Positions 1 through 6,900 of a DNA stretch of 8,143 bases are shown in pieces. Position 1 is the first letter of the stretch; each line of letters begins with the position of its first letter. A program made the translations under genes and the position numbers. The stretch comes from Clostridioides sp. GTDB taxonomy: Bacteria > Bacillota > Clostridia > Peptostreptococcales > Peptostreptococcaceae. Under the pieces are notes generated by a model. The model worked only from the letters and a program-made list of their open reading frames with translations. It ran no database searches and was not told the origin of the DNA. Location of the stretch: positions 1 to 8,143 of the forward strand of contig JAISUA010000174.1 in NCBI GenBank assembly GCA_031272305.1, written 5' to 3'.

Positions 1-272
1 TGAATACTTCGCAAGAGCTAGAAAATTTGAAGAGTGAGTTTGAAAAGAAAAAAATCGAACTTGAAAATGGCAATAATGAAATACAAAAATTAAAGGCTAA
101 AGAAAAGAAATCAAAGCAAACAAAGAATAAAGATATTTTGCAGATGAGTTTCGATGTTCTTGAAGAGGACATTCTAAGAGAAGAAATATTGTCAATCGAT
201 CTTATGAATATGACTCCAATGGAAGCAATGAACGCATTGTTTTCACTTCAAAAGAAAGCAAAAGACAAATAG
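1..272 (+). CDS. mutS: DNA mismatch repair protein MutS, C-terminal end (5' truncated)
   Basis: The reading frame is open from the window edge (first full codon at base 3) to TAG at 270-272, giving the last 89 residues. The N-terminal part is a charged Lys/Glu-rich helix. It is followed by QMSFDV, which resembles the beta-clamp-binding motif (Q-x-S/L-hydrophobic) near the C-terminus of MutS. The tail, with LREEILSIDLMNMTPMEAMN, matches the usual MutS C-terminal helical tail, where the 'D..MTPMEAL' pattern is characteristic. MutS recognises mismatches and small loops and recruits MutL, and the mutL gene follows 68 bases downstream, which strongly supports the call. The mismatch-binding and ATPase domains lie outside the window. 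A TTG at 27 is internal and is not a start. Confidence 0.88.
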   Translation, partial: NTSQELENLKSEFEKKKIELENGNNEIQKLKAKEKKSKQTKNKDILQMSFDVLEEDILREEILSIDLMNMTPMEAMNALFSLQKKAKDK

Positions 273-302
273 AAATTTAAAAAAAGCAAAAGACAAATAG
301 AA
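255..302 (+). repeat. Short direct repeat across the mutS stop codon
   Basis: A 20-base sequence is perfectly repeated at 255-274 and 283-302, offset 28. Each copy includes the codons for the end of MutS (AKDK) and the TAG stop. The second copy lies in the mutS-mutL spacer, so it looks like a slippage duplication of the mutS 3' end that left MutS itself intact. Confidence 0.85.
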
Positions 303-328
303 TATTTTAGATGAATACTCAAAAAATT

Positions 329-335
329 GGAGGTG
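329..335 (+). promoter_or_regulatory. Ribosome binding site that fixes the mutL start
   Basis: GGAGGTG lies five bases before TTG at 341. It falls inside the longer open frame from ATG 311, which has no SD of its own. This site argues that translation begins at TTG 341. Confidence 0.85.
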
Positions 336-340
336 AAAAT

Positions 341-2512
341 TTGAAGAGAATAAATATATTAGATGATAAGACTATAAATAAAATCGCAGCAGGTGAAGTT
401 GTTGAAAGACCTTCTTCTGTTGTTAAGGAACTAATAGAAAATTCAATCGATGCTTGCTCAAAAAAAATAACTATAGAAATTAAAGATGGTGGAAAAGAAT
501 TAATAAAAATAAGCGACAATGGCGAAGGAATAGCATCTAGTGAAATAGATAAGTGTTTTATGCGACATGCAACAAGTAAAATAAAAGAAGCAAGTGATCT
601 TTATCATATAAATTCACTTGGTTTCAGAGGAGAAGCAATGTCATCAATTTCAGCCGTATCAAGAGTTGAGATGATTACAAAGACAAAAGATGAACTTGTT
701 GGAACTAAGATAATCATCGAAGGAGGAAAAATAATTTCGAAAGAAGCTGTTGGAGCACCTAATGGAACAACAATAAATATATGTGATTTATTTTTCAATA
801 CTCCTGCAAGAAAAAAATTCTTGAAATCATCGCATTCTGAAACAATTAACATAAGTGATTTGATAAATAAACTTGCAATAGCAAATCCAGATATTCAAAT
901 AAAATATATTTCTAATTCAAAAACAATGGTATCGACACCAGGAGATTCATCTCAAAGCAATGCGATAAGAAATATTTATGGAAAACAAGTGAGTGAAAAT
1001 CTAATTGAAATTGAATATGAATCAAGATATTTTAAATTGAAAGGATTTATAAGTAACAATAATCTTTACAGGTCAAATAAAAACTTACAGCATATTTATA
1101 TAAACGGAAGATATGTAAAAAATACAATGATTTATAATGCTATATTTGAAGCATATAAGGCAATAATTCCTATAGGAAAGCATTGTGTTTGTTTTTTGAG
1201 TATAGAAATTGATCCAGAAAAACTTGATGTAAACGTACATCCAAATAAACTTGAGGTAAAATTTGAGAAAGAGCATGAAATTTACATTGAGCTTAGAGAT
1301 GTAATTCGAGATAAACTTATGAGTACTAGTTTGATTGGAAAATATCAGACTTTTGATAAGAATAAAAATGATTTCTTTGGAAATAAGGATAATTATTTTA
1401 GAAATCAAGATAATTCGATTATAAATAAGAATTCAAATGAAAAATCAATAGAAAATAATGTTGCAACGAATGAAGAAAGAAGTAATGAAGAACACATAAA
1501 AGCAACTAAAAATTTTGTTTCGTTTGGTGAGAAATTAAAAGCTGTGGAAGAAAATATAGACAGTGTTTCAAATGATGCTAGTAAAATTAATTCTAATTAT
1601 GATTCAAAAGATATTAACCAAATTAATTCTAATTATGATTTTAAAGACACTAGCAAAGCTAATTCTAACGCAAGTACAAACAAATGTATCTCAGAAAATG
1701 ATTATGATTACGATGTAAAAAGGAATTTATTGAACAATAAAATAAATAATCAGGAAAGTGATGGTTATGTTATTAATGATTTATCTAACGATAATTTAAA
1801 AAATAAAGATTGTGTTAACAATGCTTTAGATAATGACAATTTAAAAAATAAATTCAACAAAAATGTAAGTGTAGGAGAAAATATTCAACTTGAAGTTTTA
1901 GATGAGAATATAGAAATTGAAGATAAAAGAAAAATAAATTTTTCTGAATATAATTATATAGGAATTATCTTTAAAACGTATATAGTTCTTTCAAAAGGAG
2001 ATTCTATGTTTCTTCTGGATCAGCATGCAGCACATGAGAGAGTTTTATTTGAAAGATATATGAATAGGTTTATAAATAACGACATAGCTATGCAAATGTT
2101 ACTAGATCCTGTGATTCTTGAATTTTCAAATGTAGATATGCTAAAAATAGAAAAGAATTTGGATATTTTTAATAGATATGGATTTGATGTTGAAATTTTT
2201 GGAAACAACAATATTGTGATAAGAGCCGTTCCTATGATGTTTGGACGACCTGAATCAGAAAAATTCATACTTGAAATAATAGATCATATTGATGAAATTA
2301 AGAATATCTATGATTTGAAAACAGATAGATTTGCAATAATGGCGTGTAGATCTGCAATCAAGGCAAATGACAAAATAGGTGATATAGAAGTAAGTAGTTT
2401 ATTTGAACAACTTGAAGATTGTGACAATCCATTTACTTGTCCTCACGGAAGACCTACAGTCGTAGAAATATCTAAATATGAAATAGAAAAAATGTTTAAA
2501 AGAGTAATGTAG
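341..2512 (+). CDS. mutL: DNA mismatch repair protein MutL (endonuclease type)
   Basis: This is MutL, the ATP-driven linker of mismatch repair, 723 residues from the TTG start. TTG is preferred because of GGAGGTG at 329-335 and because the family usually begins just before the IAAGEVVERP motif; ATG 311 would add ten unmatched residues. The N-terminal GHKL ATPase shows KELIENSIDA (E30, N34), DNGEGI (D59), HATSK (76-80) and GFRGEA (94-99). The C-terminal domain has DQHAAHERVLFE (560-571, DQHA-X2-E-X4-E), ACR (668-670) and CPHGRP (700-705). These are the metal-binding endonuclease motifs of MutL from bacteria lacking MutH, so nicking activity is expected. Residues ~330-530 form a long Asn/Lys/Asp/Ser-rich linker with tandem repeats, making the protein roughly 100 residues longer than B. 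subtilis MutL. It sits between mutS and miaA in one apparent operon. Confidence 0.97.
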   Translation: MKRINILDDKTINKIAAGEVVERPSSVVKELIENSIDACSKKITIEIKDGGKELIKISDNGEGIASSEIDKCFMRHATSKIKEASDLYHINSLGFRGEAMSSISAVSRVEMITKTKDELVGTKIIIEGGKIISKEAVGAPNGTTINICDLFFNTPARKKFLKSSHSETINISDLINKLAIANPDIQIKYISNSKTMVSTPGDSSQSNAIRNIYGKQVSENLIEIEYESRYFKLKGFISNNNLYRSNKNLQHIYINGRYVKNTMIYNAIFEAYKAIIPIGKHCVCFLSIEIDPEKLDVNVHPNKLEVKFEKEHEIYIELRDVIRDKLMSTSLIGKYQTFDKNKNDFFGNKDNYFRNQDNSIINKNSNEKSIENNVATNEERSNEEHIKATKNFVSFGEKLKAVEENIDSVSNDASKINSNYDSKDINQINSNYDFKDTSKANSNASTNKCISENDYDYDVKRNLLNNKINNQESDGYVINDLSNDNLKNKDCVNNALDNDNLKNKFNKNVSVGENIQLEVLDENIEIEDKRKINFSEYNYIGIIFKTYIVLSKGDSMFLLDQHAAHERVLFERYMNRFINNDIAMQMLLDPVILEFSNVDMLKIEKNLDIFNRYGFDVEIFGNNNIVIRAVPMMFGRPESEKFILEIIDHIDEIKNIYDLKTDRFAIMACRSAIKANDKIGDIEVSSLFEQLEDCDNPFTCPHGRPTVVEISKYEIEKMFKRVM
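1585..1672 (+). repeat. 36-nt (12-residue) tandem repeat in the MutL linker
   Basis: A 20-base block is identical at 1585-1604 and 1621-1640, exactly 36 bases apart, encoding INSNYDSKDINQ / INSNYDFKDTSK. A third degenerate copy (ANSN) starts near 1657. The period keeps the frame, and the repeat lies wholly in the disordered linker. Confidence 0.8.
1790..1852 (+). repeat. 45-nt in-frame duplication in the MutL linker
   Basis: An 18-base block at 1790-1807 recurs with one mismatch at 1835-1852, 45 bases apart. It encodes DNLKNK twice, separated by an Asn/Asp-rich stretch. This is a second, independent repeat in the same linker. Confidence 0.7.
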
Positions 2513-2542
2513 ATTATAGTTAGAAGTGATGATAAGTCTAGC

Positions 2543-2631
2543 TATTAGAAGTAAGTTTAAGAGTTGAGAAAAGAATATAAATGTTTAATTATTCGAAGTA
2601 AGTTTAGGAGTTGAGAAATGAATATAAATGT
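2543..2631 (+). repeat. Duplicated miaA translation-initiation region, upstream copy disabled
   Basis: Bases 2543-2584 and 2590-2631 match at 39 of 42 positions, offset 47. The downstream copy holds the real miaA start: AGGAG at 2606-2610, ATG at 2618. In the upstream copy the SD reads AAGAG (2559-2563) and the start codon reads AAG (2571-2573). Two of the three differences therefore remove initiation signals. Because 47 is not a multiple of three, a start at the upstream copy would also be out of frame with miaA. Confidence 0.88.
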
Positions 2632-3562
2632 AGGAAAAATTCCGTTGATTATTTTGACAGGACCTACTGCTGTAGGAAAGACGGATTTATCAATTCAATT
2701 AGCAAAAAAATTAAATGCTGAGATAATTTCTGCTGATTCAATGCAGATATATAAATATATGGATATTGGAAGTGCAAAAGTCACAGAAGAAGAAATGTCA
2801 GGAGTAAAACATTATATGATAGATGAAGTTTGTCCAGATTTTTCTTTTTCTGTTTCAGAATTTCAAAAAAGAGCTATTAAATATATTGAAGAAATTCACG
2901 CAAAGAATAAAAATATCATTATAACAGGTGGAACAGGACTTTATTTAAATTCGCTTATTTACAAAATGGATTTTGCAAAATCAAAGGCAAATACAAAGTT
3001 GAGAGATGAATTATCAAAGGAATTGGAAGAAAACGGACGAGAATATATGCACGAAAAATTGAGAAATTTAAACGAAGAAGTTGCAGAGAGGATTCATAAA
3101 AACAATACCAAAAGAGTTATTAGAGCAATAGAAGTAGAACTTAGTGGAAGCAAAATGAATGATTTTTCATCTGATTTAAAATTAAATCAAAATTATGATC
3201 CTATAATTATAGTTCTAAATAGAGATAGACAGAAACTTTACGATAGAATCAATTTAAGAGTAGATTTAATGCTAAAGAATGGTCTTGTAGATGAAGTAAA
3301 AGAACTTTTGGAACTTGGATATGATAAAAATATGATTTCGATGCAAGGTATAGGATATAAAGAAATTATAAAATATCTTGAAGGTGAATACACTTTTGAT
3401 GAAGCTGTTGAAATTATAAAAAGAGATTCAAGAAGATATGCGAAAAGACAAATTACGTGGTTTAAGCGATATAAGGACGCCAAGTGGTTTGATTTAGACG
3501 AATTGTCAAAAGAAGAATTGGAAAATAAGGTTGTAAAGTATGTAGAAATAAAGTTTAAGTAA
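2618..3562 (+). CDS. miaA: tRNA dimethylallyltransferase MiaA
   Basis: MiaA transfers a dimethylallyl group from DMAPP to N6 of A37 in tRNAs that read UNN codons, giving i6A; this stabilises codon-anticodon pairing. The protein is 314 residues, a normal length for the family. It shows the P-loop GPTAVGKT (15-22), the substrate-site segment SADSMQIYKYMDIGSAK (from residue 38, with D40, S41 and Q43), GGTGLYL (104-110) and the C-terminal RRYAKRQITWFKR (272-284), all family hallmarks. AGGAG at 2606-2610 lies seven bases before the ATG, giving a well-supported start. It is third in the mutS-mutL-miaA run, 105 bases after mutL, and is followed by a terminator. In many Clostridia hfq follows miaA; no hfq is seen here. 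Confidence 0.97.
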   Translation: MNINVGKIPLIILTGPTAVGKTDLSIQLAKKLNAEIISADSMQIYKYMDIGSAKVTEEEMSGVKHYMIDEVCPDFSFSVSEFQKRAIKYIEEIHAKNKNIIITGGTGLYLNSLIYKMDFAKSKANTKLRDELSKELEENGREYMHEKLRNLNEEVAERIHKNNTKRVIRAIEVELSGSKMNDFSSDLKLNQNYDPIIIVLNRDRQKLYDRINLRVDLMLKNGLVDEVKELLELGYDKNMISMQGIGYKEIIKYLEGEYTFDEAVEIIKRDSRRYAKRQITWFKRYKDAKWFDLDELSKEELENKVVKYVEIKFK

Positions 3563-3620
3563 ATCCAATTATTAAAATTGAAATAAAGTACGAAAAATAA
3601 AATATCAAAAATGAAGTATG

Positions 3621-3673
3621 AAATGACCTATGATGACTTATAGAAAAACATTATCGTAAATAGGTCGTTTTTT
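3621..3673 (+). terminator. Intrinsic terminator after miaA
   Basis: ATGACCTAT at 3623-3631 pairs with ATAGGTCGT at 3660-3668 (nine pairs, one G-U), and AA at 3621-3622 can extend the stem into the following T6 run (3668-3673). The loop is long (28 nt), so efficiency may be moderate. The position, 58 bases after miaA and before a new promoter, fits the end of the mutSL-miaA transcript. Confidence 0.75.
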
Positions 3674-3714
3674 ATGCTATAACAACAAATTTTAAGTAAA
3701 TTATAACAATTATA

Positions 3715-3743
3715 TTGACATTTCTTTCTTGTTAGATTATTAT
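3715..3743 (+). promoter_or_regulatory. Sigma-A-type promoter for the surface-protein gene
   Basis: A perfect TTGACA (3715-3720), a 17-base spacer and TATTAT (3738-3743, one mismatch from TATAAT) form a near-ideal housekeeping promoter. Transcription should begin near 3750, giving a leader of about 240 nt before ATG 3993. The 430-base stretch 3563-3992 therefore holds a terminator, this promoter and a structured leader. Confidence 0.85.
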
Positions 3744-3756
3744 TTATTATGAAAAC

Positions 3757-3784
3757 TAAATTTTCGTTAAAAAATGAAAATTTA
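3757..3784 (+). other. 5'-end hairpin in the surface-protein leader
   Basis: TAAATTTTC (3757-3765) pairs perfectly with GAAAATTTA (3776-3784) around a ten-base loop, a few bases after the predicted transcription start. It is AT-rich and therefore weak, but is placed where 5' hairpins protect mRNA from decay. Confidence 0.45.
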
Positions 3785-3801
3785 TATTCGAACCAAGTAG
3801 G

Positions 3802-3846
3802 AAACTTAGATTAAGAAATTAAAAGATTTTCTATCTCAGTTTTTTC
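3802..3846 (+). terminator. Terminator-like hairpin within the leader (possible attenuator)
   Basis: AAACT (3802-3806) pairs with AGTTT (3838-3842), AGAT (3808-3811) with ATCT (3833-3836) and AGAAA (3814-3818) with TTTCT (3828-3832). There is one mismatch and a two-base bulge. The stem ends in a run of seven T (3840-3846). It lies ~60-100 nt into the transcript, between promoter and gene, so it could terminate early. The stem is AT-rich and no ligand-binding fold was recognised. Confidence 0.4.
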
Positions 3847-3847
3847 A

Positions 3848-3890
3848 AGACTTATTACATTGCTTTTATTTCAACTTCTTATAAGTCTTA
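3848..3890 (+). other. Leader hairpin upstream of the mini-ORF
   Basis: AAGACTTAT (3848-3856) pairs perfectly with ATAAGTCTT (3882-3890), leaving a 25-base loop and no T run, so it is not a terminator. In the loop, TTTCAAC (3870-3876) is complementary to GTTGAAA, which occurs twice around the next SD (3905-3911 and 3917-3923). A pseudoknot covering that SD is therefore possible. Confidence 0.45.
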
Positions 3891-3908
3891 TAATGTGAAT
3901 ATATGTTG

Positions 3909-3940
3909 AAAGGAGTGTTGAAAAAATGATTGCGAATTAA
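3909..3940 (+). other. Strong RBS with a four-codon mini-ORF (possible leader peptide)
   Basis: AAAGGAG (3909-3915) is the best SD in the leader. The ATG with usable spacing (3926, ten bases on) gives only M-I-A-N and then TAA at 3938-3940. The long frame can be entered at TTG 3930, but that is 14 bases from the SD. TTG 3918 is in the same frame as the surface protein but is closed by TGA at 3927. The element may be a leader peptide or the decayed original start of the surface gene. Confidence 0.4.
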
Positions 3941-3981
3941 TTTTAATAGTATATTTGTAGTTTTTTTGTTTTTGCTAGAAT

Positions 3982-3987
3982 GGGGGG
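3982..3987 (+). promoter_or_regulatory. G6 tract acting as ribosome binding site for the surface protein
   Basis: Six consecutive G at 3982-3987, striking in such AT-rich DNA, lie five bases before ATG 3993. A G run can pair with the anti-SD (CCUCC) using G-U pairs. This supports ATG 3993 as the start. Confidence 0.6.
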
Positions 3988-3992
3988 TTACA

Positions 3993-6900
3993 ATGAGCGA
4001 AAATCAAATTATGAACCAAATCATAAAGAATATTACTAAGATTATTTTACAGATAAGTATTCTTGTTTTATTTTTTACTGCATTTAGTTTGGAAAGTAAT
4101 GCGTTAGTCGAAGCTAGTGGGGAATATGGTACGTGTAAGTGGGAATTAGAGTATGACGGTACTTTAGAAATTTATGAAGGGGATTTTCCTGAAGGTGGTC
4201 ATTTAAATGAAAAAGGAGAATTCATACAAAACCCTATCATTAAATCATTTAAGTATAAAGTCAAAAAGATTGAATTTATGGGTAAAGTAAATGCAAATAA
4301 AAATTCAAGTGGATTGTTTGCTGATTATAACAGACTTGAAGAAATAAAAAATATAGATTATTTAAATACATCTTCTGTAGAAGATATGTCTAATATGTTT
4401 TTAAACAGCGATAAATTAACTGTATTAGATGTGAGTAATTTTGATACATCGAAAGTTGAAAATATGAGTCATATGTTTGAAGGTTGTACTAAGTTACCAA
4501 TGTTAGATGTGAGTAAATTTGATACATCGAATGTTAAAGATATGAGTTATATGTTTTATGATTGTGGAAGGATAACAATATTAGATGTAAGCAAGTTTGA
4601 TACATCGAATGTTAAAGATATGTGTGCTATGTTTTATGGTTGTGAAAGTTTAACAAAGTTAGATGTAAGTAATTTTGATACATCGAAAGTAGAAGATATG
4701 AGTGCTATGTTTGAGTCTTGTTCTGAGATAACAGTATTAGATGTAAGTAATTTTGATACATCGAATGTTAAATGTATGAGTTATATGTTTGACTGTTGTC
4801 TTGAGATAACAAAGTTAGATGTAAGTAATTTTGATACATCGAATGTTGAAAATATGAGTTGTATGTTTGAAGCTTGTACTAAGTTACCGATGTTAGATGT
4901 AAGTAAGTTTGATACATCAAAAGTGGAAGATATGAGTATTATGTTTGGAGGTTGTGAAAGTTTAACAACATTAGATGTAAGCAAATTCAATACTTTAAAT
5001 GTAAAAAATATGAGTGTAATGTTTGCTTATTGTAAAAGTCTAACAAGATTAGATGTAAGTAAATTTGATTTAAGAAATATAAAATCAGATAATAGTAGAT
5101 TTTCTGGAATTAAAATGATGTTTCAACAATGTGAGGGTTTAGAAGAATTGTATTTGAGTAGTTTTGATACAATGAATCTAGATTCTAAAGAATATGGAAT
5201 AATGCTATATTCTTTGCCTAATTTAAAACGGATAAAATTAGGAGAAAAAACTATTCTAAAAGATAATGAAACGTGTTTTGAAACAATACCACAAAATAAT
5301 GAAAAATATACAGGATATTGGGTAGATGAAAAGGATCAAGATGGCAACACATACGAGATAGGAGAAGATGTTCTTGCATATCACAATACAAAACCAGAAA
5401 CAAGAACATATATTTGGCAAGGTCAAAGAGTAAATATAAAGTTTGATCCAAATGGACAAACATCTAAACCATACAATGAAGAGTTGCATTTAAGATACGG
5501 TCAAAAGATAGATTTATCAAAAGCAAAAAAGCCTGAAAGAAAAAATTATAATTTTGCGGGTTGGGCTGATTCGGAAGAGGATGCATATAAAAAAATAAAA
5601 ACAAAACTGGATGGAGAAACAATAAAATTTGTAAATGATAGAACACTTTATGCAATATGGAATAAAAAATCAAATCCAGATTTGCCAGATTCAAATAATT
5701 CTGGTGGATCAAGTCAAATGACAGTGATAGTAGCAAATGGAGAAAGATATTCTGATACACTTACAGCTTCAGTATTAGCACATTTAAAAAATGCACCTAT
5801 TTTATTATCAAAATTAGATAGTATAGACGATAAAACACTTGATGAAATCAAAAGGAGAAAACCTACAGAAGTGATAATAGTAGGTGGAAATCAAGCAGTA
5901 TCAGATTGTGTTATTGATAAAATTGATGAAAAAATAGAAGGTATAAAGACTACAAGGATATATGGTTGCGATAGATATCAGACAGCTATCAGAGTCGGAG
6001 AAGAAGTAAGAAAATTAGTATCAACAAATAGAACATCAAAAAATTCATTGTCTATAAGTGATAGAACATCAAAAAATCCAGTGTCTACAATTGATACGAT
6101 ATTTACAAATGATGAGTTATCAAGTAATATATGTTCAAAATTATCAACTGATTCAAGCTTAAATAATATAATATTGGTTGTTGGAACTAATTTTCCAGAT
6201 GCAATGAGCGTTACAAGTTTGGCTGAGTACACAAATACACCTATACTCTTGACCATGACAGACGATTTGAATAGAGATACTAAAAATGCACTAAAATCTT
6301 GGGGAATATCTAATGTAATAATAATAGGAGAAAAAAATGCAATATCTAAAAATGTTGAGGATAAAATCAAAAAAATATATATATCATCAAAAAATAAAGA
6401 AAATATGTTGCAGAGAAGAGATGTTGCAGAAGATAAAAATAAATCAATAAATACAATAGATAAAGATAAAAATAAATCAATAGATATAGTAGAGGAAGAT
6501 AGAAAGAAAACGATAAGTACGATAGAAGTTGATAGAATTGGTGGAAGTGATAGATACGAAACAGCAAAACTTATTGGAGATAAATTAATATCCATTTTGA
6601 GCAAATCTAATTTTTCAAGTTCAAAAAGTTCATCAGACATAGAAAATTTATCAAATAAATATAATGAAAAGGTAGTAAGAAAATTAAATAAAGAAAGTAT
6701 AGATAATACATTGGATATGAATGAAAAATCATATTCCAATACAATAGCTCAAGCTATACTTGTAGATGGTACGGATTTTGCTGATGCACTTACAGTAAGT
6801 TCATTTGCAGGATATTATAAAGTGCCAGTACTTTTGACAGAACCAAAACATTTGAATAAAACAACACAAAATGCACTTAAAGATTGGAAAATATCAAAGG

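Noticed and set aside
311..340. ATG 311 as the mutL start
   Set aside because: It has no SD, it places the strong GGAGGTG inside the coding region, and it adds ten residues not expected in MutL.
3750..3925. A c-di-GMP riboswitch, as found before some clostridial surface genes
   Set aside because: I could not find the conserved core of class I or class II in the leader. Only simple stems are visible.
3918..3995. TGA at 3927 recoded as Trp, giving a longer N-terminus of the surface protein
   Set aside because: Nothing else in the window suggests a non-standard code: no in-frame TGA is needed in the other genes, and the surface gene itself ends TGA TAA. The SD is also only two bases from TTG 3918.
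4425..5048. Regular repeats as a CRISPR array
   Set aside because: The repeats are contiguous 78-base coding units with no spacers and encode DUF285 repeats in frame.
5978..6739. A 253-codon open frame on the minus strand
   Set aside because: It is antisense to the CWB2 region, with a Leu/Ile/Phe/Ser-rich translation produced by complementing Lys/Asn/Asp-rich codons, and it has no SD or domain pattern. It is a composition shadow.
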